Assembly: GCF_000166295.1 (NCBI RefSeq) | Contig: NC_017507.1 | Span: forward strand, 62,001 to 126,000 | Source of the DNA: Marinobacter adhaerens HP15 | Lineage (GTDB): Bacteria; Pseudomonadota; Gammaproteobacteria; Pseudomonadales; Oleiphilaceae | Length of the DNA stretch: 64,000 bases | Reading direction: 5' to 3' | Part shown: positions 46,242 through 55,409 of the stretch, one piece after another | Layout of the letters: each line of letters starts with the position of its first letter | Numbering within the stretch: the first letter of the stretch is position 1 | Made by a program: the position numbers and the translations under genes | Notes under the pieces: model-generated | The model's database searches: none | Told to the model about the DNA's origin: nothing | What the model saw: only the letters and a program-made list of their open reading frames with translations

Positions 46242-46814
46242 TCAATTGCCATACTCGGTAATCGATGATGCGTCGAGTTGGTAGCTGGATACGGCAAGAT
46301 CTGATTCGATGTGGTCTATGGTTAAGAGACCAGAGACCAGGACCGGAACTTCCGGATCGTAGGTGAAGTCGAAATCTTTCCGATCATTATTAACAAGAAC
46401 GATTTGATTGCTCGCTGGCGGTGGCACATGAATGCAGGCGCCCTGAAATGGCACAAGCAAAAACGTTTTTATCTGGCGTGTTCCAGAGAAAAACTCCATT
46501 GGTACAACGTAGCCCGGGATACTGACCTGTTGTCCATCAAGTTCCTCGACGACGGGCGCGTTGTCGAGGTATTCACGTAAGATGGCGTAAAGACGCTTGG
46601 CCTCAGGGTCCTGATCCGACAGGTTCGAAATATCGCGTCCATCGAGCGGATCTCTGTCAGGCCATCCCAAAGGAACGAGATCGTTCCATCCAATGGATCG
46701 GGGTTCACTGTAAGCAGGACTGGCGCAGCTACTGACTGCCAATGCGACTAGCAGTATAAAGTGGCAACAGGTTTGATTTTTATAAAAAAGATAGGGAGGT
46801 AGGGTAAAACTCAT
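46242..46814 (-). CDS. DUF3299-family lipoprotein
   Basis: A 190-aa exported protein with hydrophobic leader and lipobox-like AVSSCASP. The body matches DUF3299: WNDLVPLGW, then the conserved block QQVSIPGYVVPMEF ... TFLLVPFQGACIHVPPPASNQIVLV, in which Cys and His (ACIHVPPP) are invariant as far as I recall and may bind a metal or thiol partner. It ends SVYQL-like with ITEYGN. The PHP-type lipoprotein gene follows 15 bp downstream. Function unknown; often near envelope transport genes. The 253-bp gap upstream (46815-47067) shows no credible gene. Confidence 0.85.
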   Translation of the reverse strand: MSFTLPPYLFYKNQTCCHFILLVALAVSSCASPAYSEPRSIGWNDLVPLGWPDRDPLDGRDISNLSDQDPEAKRLYAILREYLDNAPVVEELDGQQVSIPGYVVPMEFFSGTRQIKTFLLVPFQGACIHVPPPASNQIVLVNNDRKDFDFTYDPEVPVLVSGLLTIDHIESDLAVSSYQLDASSITEYGN

Positions 46815-47067
46815 CTAAGGTGCGCCAAAACATAATACTCGTATCGCATAACATAAGTGAACAATGTTGCAAAATTATGTCTACGTGTGTTCGGTGAAAC
46901 CAGAGAGGAACTCGCATAGATTGATCGAAGCTTCCTGGTCGACGAATGCCAACCCAAAAGTGATGCGTGAGCGAGTAGCCTGTCGTTTAAAATGAAGACC
47001 CTATATTGGTGGATCAGTGCTTGAAGCATCCTTGCTTCGAGCCACTGCCTCATACCTGCAGCTCCCG

Positions 47068-49152
47068 CTAGAAAAGCCTGTCTAGTATGCCCTCCAGCAG
47101 ACCCGTTACGGGCGACAGAAGCCTGCCAAGCAAACCATCGACTACGCCGAGCACAGTACGATCAAGTTGCTCGGTCACTTCCCGCAGGGCCGTCAACAGA
47201 ATATCTGATAGAAAATTAGCCGGTAACGTGGCGTTTTGGTTGATTGATTCCGGCGCGTTCTCCAACAGTAGAACTTCTAGCACCAGGGTATTCAGCGCCT
47301 CATTGACGCTGCCGACGAGAGCGTCTGTGCCGCCAGAGCTATCGAGAGCAGCTACTTGTTCGAGTGTGCCGCCTACTCCGCGCAGAACCGTCGAAAGCAA
47401 ACCGGTGACCCCACGCAACACGGGGACGGGTTCCGCCTGTTGGTCCACGGCATCGAGTATGTTGTCGATGTTAATGGCGAGCTGTACCACCGGACCAAGC
47501 AGAAATGCGGTGTCCTGCGACAAACCCTGTCCGGAGTCGTTGTTACCAACACCGCCGAAGCCATCGGAGAATGCGTCAAAAGCATCGCCGAGGCGATCAA
47601 AGGGAGCGGGTAGGCCGCTTGTGTCCATCGCACTTAAACGGTCAGCGGCCGCCTGAACGGCGAGGTTTGCTTGCGTTATGTCGGACTCTGATCCCCCCTC
47701 CGTCATGGAAGAAGCAGCCGCGTCGATGGCAACGAGCAGCGTATCGATTCCATTAATGAGTTGCGCAACCGCCTGCTGCGTCTCCGGATTCGGGTTCGCC
47801 ATATTGTAAGTATTCAGGCCACTGACGAGCTCTTCTCGAAACGTTTTTAAAGGCCCGGTAAAGGACTGATCAAACTGATCACCGTTGGTCAGCGGCACCG
47901 GCATTGAGATCGGGGCTCCAGAGAAATCTTTGCCTCGACCGATGCCCATCGGGTCAGCTTTTGCCATGCACTGGGTGTGCGCCGGTGTCAGTTGCCCAGC
48001 GTCATTTACCACGCCAAAACCTTCAACGTCCTCGTCAACGGTGTAGGCCTCAAAGCACATCTGTGCCGGTGTTCCAGTCTCTGGGTCGCTTTCTGATGCC
48101 TGCACCCAGAAAAAGCCGTAGGTGTCCCCCTGCTGGAACATGGCGTTGTTGCGGTTTTCATCGGTAAGCGATCGCATCTTTCCTGCGGCACCGCTCACGA
48201 CGAAGCGCGTTCTTCCGCAGGACTCCACAGGCTCCAAAAGCTGAAGATCGTGGTCATGGCCAGTCATGATAAAGTCGGCGTAATCGCAAACGGCCTCCTC
48301 GATGAAGTCTTTCCATCGCTGTCCTGATATAACCGGTAGAATGAACGAAGGAATAAAGTCGTAATTTCCAGCGTTGCCGTGGAAACCGTTGGATAGGTAT
48401 GGGTGATGAGCCATCGCAATATTGAAAAGGGCCTCAGAGGACAGCAGCTCATCCTGTGCCCAGACCAGCTGGTTCATGCCGTAGTTTTGCCAACTGTATT
48501 TGGAATCGGCATCTGCCAAAGTCGACGCGATAGGATTTGAGTCCAGAGAAACGACATTGATCAGCGGTTTTCCATCGCGAGTTCTTGGCATTTGAACGCT
48601 CGGAATGCCGTTGGTATCGAATGCGTAAAAGCGGCTGGGCATATTCCACCGAGGGCTATTCCCCTCGTAGTGATAGTCGACCTGGATATCGCCTCGGCTG
48701 TTGTTCGCACCGTCGCCACCGACATAGCCGGTGTTGTCGTGATTCCCGAGAACCATGTAGAAGGGAGTGTTTCCCATTGGTTCAAACGGCTTCTCAAATT
48801 TTTCGATGAACTGGGCGTCTTCAACGGATGTTGCGCCGTCCTCATAAATATTGTCACCGAAGCCTAATACAAATTCGCACGGACCAGTCTCGACACTTTT
48901 TAGTTCACAGACAGCGGCCATAGATTCGCCAACCGCGAATTGCCCGGGACTGCCGGAGCCTGAATCCCCCATCGCAATAAACTGAGTTGTGGCAACGGGT
49001 GTCGGTGCAGGTTCAGGATCTGGCGCAGGTTCAGGTGTAACACCCGGGTTCTGGTCGTTGCCCGGTGGTTCATTCGAGCCGTCGCCCGATCCACCACAAC
49101 CAGCCAGAATCAGAAAAAAGCTGACCCACAGGGCGTTTATAAACAATTTCAT
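47068..49152 (-). CDS. Calcineurin-like metallophosphoesterase lipoprotein with helical C-terminal extension
   Basis: A 694-aa lipoprotein (lipobox LILAGCGGS) with a Pro-rich linker. The catalytic domain (about 50-400) carries the phosphoesterase motifs AMGDSGSG, GFGDNIYEDG, LGNHDNTG, NIAMHHPYLSNG and MTGHDHDLQLL, i.e. the two-metal purple-acid-phosphatase-like set. The last 270 residues are alanine/leucine-rich amphipathic helices ending VVDGLLGRLLSPVTGLLEGI, without known homology to me. Its ATG overlaps the stop of the PhoD gene (ATGA). Probably works with PhoD in phosphate release in the periplasm or on the surface. Confidence 0.88.
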   Translation of the reverse strand: MKLFINALWVSFFLILAGCGGSGDGSNEPPGNDQNPGVTPEPAPDPEPAPTPVATTQFIAMGDSGSGSPGQFAVGESMAAVCELKSVETGPCEFVLGFGDNIYEDGATSVEDAQFIEKFEKPFEPMGNTPFYMVLGNHDNTGYVGGDGANNSRGDIQVDYHYEGNSPRWNMPSRFYAFDTNGIPSVQMPRTRDGKPLINVVSLDSNPIASTLADADSKYSWQNYGMNQLVWAQDELLSSEALFNIAMAHHPYLSNGFHGNAGNYDFIPSFILPVISGQRWKDFIEEAVCDYADFIMTGHDHDLQLLEPVESCGRTRFVVSGAAGKMRSLTDENRNNAMFQQGDTYGFFWVQASESDPETGTPAQMCFEAYTVDEDVEGFGVVNDAGQLTPAHTQCMAKADPMGIGRGKDFSGAPISMPVPLTNGDQFDQSFTGPLKTFREELVSGLNTYNMANPNPETQQAVAQLINGIDTLLVAIDAAASSMTEGGSESDITQANLAVQAAADRLSAMDTSGLPAPFDRLGDAFDAFSDGFGGVGNNDSGQGLSQDTAFLLGPVVQLAINIDNILDAVDQQAEPVPVLRGVTGLLSTVLRGVGGTLEQVAALDSSGGTDALVGSVNEALNTLVLEVLLLENAPESINQNATLPANFLSDILLTALREVTEQLDRTVLGVVDGLLGRLLSPVTGLLEGILDRLF

Positions 49153-50957
49153 GCGTAAAGCTCCATGGAATAGGACATTTTAAGTGCCTCGCCTAACGCT
49201 CGGCGTTGAGCTTCAGTGGCGGGCGGTGCCAAAAAGGCGGTTTGCGTCGTGCGGGGACGAGTTGCGGATAGGAAATCCTGCTCAAGTCGGTATGGTCGAC
49301 CCGTTTCTGTGGCGAAGACTTTGACAAGCTTGCGCGTCGACTCGAGCTCGCCCTTCCTCGATTCATCGCTAATGGACGTTACATAATGATATTCCGCTTG
49401 CGTTCCGAAGCGATCCACGTCCATCAAAATGAAGCCGCGTTTTTTCAATTCAGAGTATTTAACATGGGGGTTTGTAACGCTGAGCAAAGGCGCAACCGCT
49501 TCAGCCAACCCATCTGGAAAGCCGGGTGAGGACACTGCTGGGCAGACAAATTCAACGGCCAGCGCTGATTGAGAGTCAAATAGGTCGCCGAGGAGCGTGG
49601 CAGGATTTCGATAGATTTCATTGGCCCAAGAGGTGTGAATGTCTCCGGTAAAAATGACGACGTTAGAAACTTCATTTTGTTCAATGGCGTCCAGGATTTT
49701 GTTGCGGGATGATGTGTATCCATCCCATTGATCCATGTTGACCCCTTGCTGCGTCGTTCCGTAGGGCACTAATTCCGCAATGGCATCGGGCTGGGGAAGT
49801 TCCGCAATATTGAGTTGCCCGAACATCACTTGTTGACCGATCATTTTCCACCGCGCTTGGGAGTTCGCAAGCCCAGAAGTAAGCCACTGCATTTGCGCCT
49901 CGCTAATTAACTCGCGCGATTCATCAGTTCGCTCAGGCCCGAAGGGCAACGAAGCCTGGGCATCGCGACCTTCAATTCGGGTATCTAACATCCACAGATC
50001 GATTAAATCACCGTATTGAAACTGCCTCCAGATGCGTCCCTCGTCATTTGCAAACTCGCGAACGGGCATCCATTCGAAATAGGCACGCATAGCCCGGTTT
50101 TTTCGTGTTTCCCAGTCGCCTTCTGTTGCTGGGGTGTGATTCTCGGCGCCGTCTTTAAATGCGTCGTTGGTGAACTCATGGTCGTCCCATATACAAATCA
50201 TGGGATACTGTTGATGCACCGCTTGAAGGTCTGGATCCCTTTTGTATTGTCCGTGCCGAGTTCGATAGTCGCTCAGGGAAACAATTTCGTTAGCAGGTTC
50301 GTGCACGCGGTTGGGAACCGAGGCTGGGTCGTCATAATTGCCTGGCTCGTATTCGTAAAGGTAGTCTCCCAAGTGCAGCACAAAATCCAGGTCTCGCTCA
50401 GGAACTTTTGCCAACGCGGTGTACACTGAAAAATGACCATAAGGTAGATTTGAACACGATACGGTGGCGAACCGGGCGCGTCGCGTCCGCTCACCTTCGG
50501 CAGGAAACGTTCGGGTCCGTCCGATTGGGGATGTCGCATCTCCACAATTAAAGGCAAAGTAATACCAGGTGTTGCTGGTTAACTGGGTTACATCCACTTT
50601 TACACAAAAATCGCGCTCGGCATTCGCACTGGTTTGGATGACAAATGGGTTGTCGAATTCCGGCGTCTTGCTAAAGATCAAGTCGACCGGAATAGTTTCG
50701 GACGTAGGGTCGTCGGGTGTAATTCTGGTCCAAACGATGACTCGGTCATGCATTGGATCACCGGATGCAACTCCATGCTGAAACGAACCGATAGGGGTCC
50801 TAAGTGCTTCGTTCGGGCTGTCTGTCGGTGGATTTGAAACCGCTTGCCCATCGTCATCCGTGCTATTGAGGGACGAGGAATTCCCTCCTCCTCCGCATCC
50901 AGATAGTGCAGCTGTAGTGACGGCGGCTGTTGAGAATATAAAGCTTCTTCGGTTCAT
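49149..50957 (-). CDS. phoD: PhoD-family alkaline phosphatase/phosphodiesterase, Tat lipoprotein
   Basis: A 602-aa PhoD-like enzyme, which hydrolyses phosphomono- and diesters using Fe/Ca. The leader has both a twin-arginine motif (NRRSFIFS) and a lipobox (AALSGCGGGG), implying folded export and lipid anchoring. The N-terminal PhoD domain has FQHGVASGDPMHDRVIVWTRI; the catalytic domain has VSCSNLPYG, VLHLGDYLYEYEPG, CIWDDHEFTNDAF and FTGDIHTSWANE, which supply the metal ligands. It is the first gene of a two-gene operon with the calcineurin-like phosphoesterase. Possible Pho-box fragments (TGTCATAA, CTGTCTTATG) at 50990-51035 are not convincing. Confidence 0.93.
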   Translation of the reverse strand: MNRRSFIFSTAAVTTAALSGCGGGGNSSSLNSTDDDGQAVSNPPTDSPNEALRTPIGSFQHGVASGDPMHDRVIVWTRITPDDPTSETIPVDLIFSKTPEFDNPFVIQTSANAERDFCVKVDVTQLTSNTWYYFAFNCGDATSPIGRTRTFPAEGERTRRARFATVSCSNLPYGHFSVYTALAKVPERDLDFVLHLGDYLYEYEPGNYDDPASVPNRVHEPANEIVSLSDYRTRHGQYKRDPDLQAVHQQYPMICIWDDHEFTNDAFKDGAENHTPATEGDWETRKNRAMRAYFEWMPVREFANDEGRIWRQFQYGDLIDLWMLDTRIEGRDAQASLPFGPERTDESRELISEAQMQWLTSGLANSQARWKMIGQQVMFGQLNIAELPQPDAIAELVPYGTTQQGVNMDQWDGYTSSRNKILDAIEQNEVSNVVIFTGDIHTSWANEIYRNPATLLGDLFDSQSALAVEFVCPAVSSPGFPDGLAEAVAPLLSVTNPHVKYSELKKRGFILMDVDRFGTQAEYHYVTSISDESRKGELESTRKLVKVFATETGRPYRLEQDFLSATRPRTTQTAFLAPPATEAQRRALGEALKMSYSMELYA

Positions 50958-51379
50958 GGTTGTAACTCTGGCTAAATCGCTGAAGTTTGGCTGTCTTATG
51001 TTTCAAGCGCGTGACTTTTATTGTCATAACGGGCTATGTTCGTATGGACGCAAATATCCTAAACGGGAAGGGAGCAAGGTTTCGTACGTATTGAGATTGG
51101 TGAGGTTACCTTCGGTGCAGCACTATAAATGAATTTGACCTGTAGACGGATTCACTTAGCCTGTGCGCTGTGCCGGGCCCTCGAAACGTTGTAGATCTTC
51201 CGTGATTGGGGGTTAACGAGTGACTGAGGAGTCGCAGAAACAGCTCCACCGCCAATAGCTGCATCGCAGTTCGTTTTAACTGCTGTAAGAGCTTGGATTG
51301 AAGTCAGCGTCTATTATCTTTGTAGGCCATTGAGCTGTTTGGCGGCGACAAACTTATGTTCAGGCGCTATATTTATTTT
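50958..51379. other. Intergenic region upstream of phoD
   Basis: No gene is supported here. Two fragments, CTGTCTTATG and TTGTCATAACG (about 50992-51030), recall half Pho boxes but the second halves do not match. Short plus-strand frames are without start signals. Confidence 0.4.
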
Positions 51380-51450
51380 GAAGTCTGCGAAAGCAGAAGC
51401 TTAGCATCGAGTTGTCCCGTTTATGCCGCATTTATATGCGGCTTTTTTAA
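51380..51450 (+). ncRNA. Candidate small RNA ending in a strong terminator
   Basis: A hairpin TCTGC-GAAA-GCAGA (51384-51397, GNRA loop) is followed by a single-stranded stretch and a terminator GCCGCAT-TTAT-ATGCGGC with six T (51425-51448). Upstream, GCGACA (51345-51350) and TATATT (51368-51373) are 17 bp apart, a plausible sigma-70 promoter placing the start near 51380. No plus-strand gene is nearby to own this terminator. Length would be about 70 nt. Confidence 0.5.
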
Positions 51451-51600
51451 TTGAATTAGCCTTTTTAAAAACAGTTGCCAGCAGGCGAAAGGGAAATTGC
51501 CTAGGGGGCCATGTACAGGCAATGGAACCCGGAAAGGGAACAGCTATCCGTGTTTTGTAACCTCGCAAACTGGGTTTGAAGATTGTTGGTTAACACAATT

Positions 51601-51789
51601 TTAGGCACGTTGCCTCGCTGACGACTTATACTTGTTCGCCATTTTGAGACTGGCTACAGCCGTGGCCACTCCGATAAGCCATGCTTCGAGATGGCTAAAG
51701 TCCCCGAGGTGCACAGCCAAAGCCGACAGACCTATAAGTGTTAGAACGAGGGCACGCCTGGCATTGGCTGATCGACGGTCTTTTAGCAT
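51601..51789 (-). CDS. Small membrane protein (62 aa)
   Basis: A short frame starting MLKDRRSANARRALVLTL with two hydrophobic segments (about residues 13-28 and 34-50) and a basic tail. Positive charges at both ends suggest a small inner-membrane hairpin protein. A modest purine-rich stretch (GGGAAGCACTTTTCC region) precedes the ATG. No family is known to me. Confidence 0.45.
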   Translation of the reverse strand: MLKDRRSANARRALVLTLIGLSALAVHLGDFSHLEAWLIGVATAVASLKMANKYKSSARQRA

Positions 51790-51851
51790 GGAAAAGTGCT
51801 TCCCGATAAAGGTCTCTTCGGTAGACTTAAAGAGGAGTCATCCAGGCCTTC

Positions 51852-52205
51852 TCATGCCAAGACACTGAAAGTGGGCAATAACCATAAATCGACGAAAAAT
51901 GTGCGTGGTTGGAGGTCACCGTCTTGAGTGTCCTCAATTAAGGCTATGTTTATCTTTGAATGCGGAGTTAAAGTCCGAAACACATCTTCCAGCCACTGCT
52001 CGCGTAACCCCCTGAATGATTGGACAGAGAGAACCATCGACACCGAACCATCACCCTTCCGAATTGTAAGGTCTGCGACGTCAATAGCGGGGTGGTCTTG
52101 AAACCTACGGTTTAACCTCGCAGCTTCTCGCCTGAAACGTTTGCGTTGCCTTGCTAATTCACACACGGATGGGCGTGGCCTAACACTCAGAATCGTTTCT
52201 TGCAT
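51852..52205 (-). CDS. Hypothetical protein (117 aa)
   Basis: A soluble, Arg-rich N-terminus (ARQRKRFRREAARLNRRF) precedes a mixed segment DVADLTIRKGDGSVSMVLSV and a hydrophobic end (RTFFVDLWLLPTFSVLA). ATG 52205 gives MQETILSVRPRP. It occupies an otherwise empty interval upstream of the small membrane protein on the same strand. Not recognised. Confidence 0.45.
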   Translation of the reverse strand: MQETILSVRPRPSVCELARQRKRFRREAARLNRRFQDHPAIDVADLTIRKGDGSVSMVLSVQSFRGLREQWLEDVFRTLTPHSKINIALIEDTQDGDLQPRTFFVDLWLLPTFSVLA

Positions 52206-52444
52206 GAATGCATACCAGTGAGGGTAAGTGGCAGTGCTCGTTTGAGTTATTCTTTACGCGGCTTCAAAGCCGTCGGATTTCCCTGGGTCCAAATGGCAAA
52301 GGTCAGCATCGAAGAGGTGATGCTATTAAGGTGCTGGCTTGCCATTGTGTACCGTCAGCCGTGCCATAGGATGCAACCAATCTTGTCGTAATACTGGCCT
52401 TTGAGGTCGTGGTTCTGACTGATTCGGGCTAAAGGATTCTTTTC

Positions 52445-54442
52445 ATGAATAAGAAATGGCTAAACAAATCTCTTTTAACCGCTGTGTTTGTGTCGATGGT
52501 AGTAACAGGATGCGGAGGGTCTTCCTCTAACGGAGCAAATTCTGTGACGACCGAATCCCCGGCAAATGCTGCGCCTGAGGAGTTGGCCCCAGATAATTCC
52601 GAACCGAGCCCGGAAAGAACCGTCATGGCACTTGGGTCGAGGGCAACTCTCGCACAGGCACGGCCCGTAAACGAGCACGAGGCTCGCAATTGGCAGTCTT
52701 ATCAAAGGGCACCAACCCACACCCACGCAGTCACGCTGCCCGCAGACACAATCACGTTGAGAGACGGCATTGAGCTCTTCGTGAAAGTATCTTTGCCGGG
52801 ATTCTCAGCAAATGAGCCAGCACAAGGCCGGTTTCCAGTGGTTCTCACTCAAACCTCGTACAACACATCGGTCGGGCAGTTCATACCAGAATTGGGCGGT
52901 GCCAATGAGTTCTTGGTAAAACGGGGCTATGCCCACGTGGTTGTCGACGTCCGAGGAACCGGTAACTCTGGGGGGAACTGGGAAGCGTTTGGTGAAATTG
53001 AGCAGGCGGATTACCTTGAGGTGGTAGAGTGGGTAGTGGACCAACCATGGGCTGAAGACAGCATCGGCGTTGAAGGTATTTCATATCTGGGTATTACTGC
53101 GATTCTCACTTCACAGCTTAATCACCCGGCGATTAAAGCATCATTTCCCATTGTGCCAATCGGGGACGGCTACCGAGATATTGTATTTACCGGTGGGAAC
53201 GTGAACGCCACATTCATACCCTCTTGGATGGCGCTTGTGTCTGGACTGGGCCTTTTGCCTGTTGAGTTGTTACCGACGAGCCCAACGGCATTCCTTCAGG
53301 CCATACCAGAGCGTCTCACCGGTGCGGTAGTGGACTTCCAGGTGCCGACTATCCTAAAAGCCTTACTCGGTGCGTCGGATACCGCTTTTGATGAAGAGTT
53401 TTGGGCCGTCAGGTCACCCATCGAAAAAGTAGACAGTATCAACGTACCCACGTTTATTGTGGGCGGTCTTTTCGATTTGTTTCAACGAAGCGAACCATTG
53501 TGGTTCGAACGGTTGAGCGGGAGAGTCCCTGTCAAATTGCTTATAGGTCCGTGGACGCATATAGAAGCGGCGGGGATACCAGACGACGGTTTACCACGTG
53601 ATGGCGTTCCAACACTGGATCAGATGCGGCTGCAATGGTTTGATGAGTACGTCATGGGATTGGATACCGACGTAGAACAGCAGCCAAACGTTACGCAGTA
53701 CATTCTAGGTCTCGAAAGGTATGAAACCACCAGTCAGTGGCCCCACCCTGATATTCAAGCACAACGGTATTTTTTAGGTGAATCTGGAACCATGACGGAG
53801 ATGCTTCCGGCAAGCGAGTCAGAGTTGTCCACGCTGCAACAGCCTCTCAATGGGTTATGCAGTTTCAGTACAACGCAATGGACGGCCGGTCTGACGGGAT
53901 TACTGCCTATTCCATGCCTGGAGGATAACCGTTTATCGGAATTGGCAGCTCTAAAATTCGAACTGGATGCGCCAGCCGGAGGCCTGTACCTCAACGGTCC
54001 AATGCAGGCTGACCTTTGGGTTTCGACGACCGCATTTGATGTTCAGTTATCCGTACGGATTGACTTGGTAAATCCCAATGGAACGACGACTCCGGTGACC
54101 AATGGGCTACTGACCGCTAGCATGAATGCGGTCGACGAGAATCGATCACGCATCATCGATGGCGAAATGCTTCAACCGTGGCACACCTTCCGGTTAGAGG
54201 ACCGAGACCCTTTGACGCCTGGTGAAATCCGAAAGGTATCGGTGGAAATTTTCCCAACGAGTGTTTTCGTCGAGCCAGGCCAGTCCCTGCGAGTGTCGAT
54301 TAATACGAGCAATGTTGCACAGGGCCTTGCCCCGGTATTGACGTCGCTGATCCCATCGCTCCTTGGAAAAATGACCCTGCATCTCGGACCGGATACACCT
54401 TCCAGCCTTGTTTTACCGGTCGTGCCCAGTTTGGGAGATTAA
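52445..54442 (+). CDS. CocE/NonD-type (peptidase S15) hydrolase lipoprotein
   Basis: A 665-aa lipoprotein (lipobox MVVTGCGGSS) with an X-Pro dipeptidyl-peptidase/CocE alpha/beta-hydrolase domain. Visible motifs are LRDGIELFVKVSLPG, VDVRGTGNSGGNW, the nucleophile in EGISYLGITA, an Asp region in FIVGGLFDLF and His in GPWTHIEA. The C-terminal jelly-roll domain (about 500-650) is seen in LEDRDPLTPGEIRKVSVEIFPTSVF. Family members split acyl esters, amides or peptides. It lies alone with a short membrane-protein gene 58 bp downstream. Substrate unknown. Confidence 0.88.
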   Translation: MNKKWLNKSLLTAVFVSMVVTGCGGSSSNGANSVTTESPANAAPEELAPDNSEPSPERTVMALGSRATLAQARPVNEHEARNWQSYQRAPTHTHAVTLPADTITLRDGIELFVKVSLPGFSANEPAQGRFPVVLTQTSYNTSVGQFIPELGGANEFLVKRGYAHVVVDVRGTGNSGGNWEAFGEIEQADYLEVVEWVVDQPWAEDSIGVEGISYLGITAILTSQLNHPAIKASFPIVPIGDGYRDIVFTGGNVNATFIPSWMALVSGLGLLPVELLPTSPTAFLQAIPERLTGAVVDFQVPTILKALLGASDTAFDEEFWAVRSPIEKVDSINVPTFIVGGLFDLFQRSEPLWFERLSGRVPVKLLIGPWTHIEAAGIPDDGLPRDGVPTLDQMRLQWFDEYVMGLDTDVEQQPNVTQYILGLERYETTSQWPHPDIQAQRYFLGESGTMTEMLPASESELSTLQQPLNGLCSFSTTQWTAGLTGLLPIPCLEDNRLSELAALKFELDAPAGGLYLNGPMQADLWVSTTAFDVQLSVRIDLVNPNGTTTPVTNGLLTASMNAVDENRSRIIDGEMLQPWHTFRLEDRDPLTPGEIRKVSVEIFPTSVFVEPGQSLRVSINTSNVAQGLAPVLTSLIPSLLGKMTLHLGPDTPSSLVLPVVPSLGD

Positions 54443-54500
54443 AACGATAGGGAGTTATCAGTTGGAGAAAATCATTAAGCATATGAGATTGCCTTGAAAG

Positions 54501-55064
54501 GTGAAGCGCGTTAACCCCAGACGATGGAAATGGGCCTGGTTAACCCATCAACTGCTTCTAACGTGCTTCGGTATGGGCCTCGTCGCTGTAACGGCGCCCC
54601 TCTGGTGGTTGGCTTTACTCGATCTTTTGTTAACCATTGCCGGATCCGAGGTTCGACTATCACCATCGAACTCGATTATGAATGCAATTAACCCTGTGAA
54701 ACAGGCCCTCGGGTCATGGGTTGGCTTTGTTGGCTCAGCCGTGGGCCTCGTTTCCTTGAGGGATGCCGGGAGGCTTCAAAGAATACACAAAAAATATCCA
54801 TGTTCTCCAATCAGGCAGCAAGTACCACTCATTATATGGATGGGTTGGCATTATGTTTTCTTTTTGCTCGTTTGGTTGATGGGGTCCCTCTTGCCAGCCA
54901 CATGGTTGAACTTATTGAAAACTGTCGAAGTATGGGAGAATACTGACTTGCTGGTAGATACAACAGCGGCTCCGTGTGAGTTGCTACTCATCATGATCGG
55001 TTTGATCCTGGGTTTTATTTTGGCAAGTCGACGTCGAACAAAATTGTTGATGTTTGCACGATAA
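54501..55064 (+). CDS. Hypothetical membrane protein (187 aa)
   Basis: Four hydrophobic segments (about residues 12-46, 65-85, 112-132 and 160-178) mark an inner-membrane protein with basic ends (MKRVNPRRWKW ... ASRRRTKLLMFAR). The ATG lies in GTGAAGCGC context at 54501 (GTG start); AAAGG is 4-8 bases upstream. It is 58 bp after the S15-type hydrolase gene and may be cotranscribed. No family recognised. Confidence 0.5.
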   Translation: MKRVNPRRWKWAWLTHQLLLTCFGMGLVAVTAPLWWLALLDLLLTIAGSEVRLSPSNSIMNAINPVKQALGSWVGFVGSAVGLVSLRDAGRLQRIHKKYPCSPIRQQVPLIIWMGWHYVFFLLVWLMGSLLPATWLNLLKTVEVWENTDLLVDTTAAPCELLLIMIGLILGFILASRRRTKLLMFAR

Positions 55065-55144
55065 AACTAGAAGAGGCGAGTTAGAGTAAGTAGTGCTTGG
55101 TACTAATATCTTTGCTAGCCGACCGTATTCGTTTCACTCCTCTA

Positions 55145-55314
55145 TGTTGTACGTTGTCCCTGGCAGCAAAAACCCATAATCTTGCCTGAATCCTCAACGT
55201 CACAAGAATAAGTAGCGCTTTACCCTAATTAAACCCATATTTCTAAAAATTTAAGCTGAGAACAGCAACCATCCTATTTTTCAAATTCGCTCTGCATTGG
55301 GACAACGTACAACA
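55145..55314. repeat. 170-bp element bounded by 16-bp perfect inverted repeats
   Basis: TGTTGTACGTTGTCCC (55145-55160) and its exact reverse complement (55299-55314) bound 138 bp of AT-rich non-coding sequence. Inward similarity continues weakly (TGGCAGCAAA versus ATGCAGAGCGAA). The ends are TG...CA as in many transposons, but no target duplication is apparent (CTA before, ATG after). It could be a MITE-like element or paired binding sites of the adjacent tyrosine recombinase. The whole gap 55065-55531 has no gene. Confidence 0.65.
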
Positions 55315-55409
55315 ATGGCGATATTGAAAGTAATTCAGGTGATAGACTTCACCAAAACATTGCTTTCACCGAGAGAACATCCCAAAGACAAATGAGGGGC
55401 TCGACTGCT

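Noticed and set aside
46811..47053. 80-aa minus-strand frame overlapping the DUF3299 start
   Set aside because: Composition is irregular (many His, Arg, Tyr), it has no ribosome-binding site, and it covers the expected promoter region.
50990..51035. Pho boxes upstream of phoD
   Set aside because: Two half-site-like fragments occur, but neither is followed by a second conserved half at the right spacing.
55145..55314. Integron attC site
   Set aside because: The ends read GTTGTAC...GTACAAC, the reverse of the attC order, and no integron integrase-type features are present in the neighbouring recombinase.
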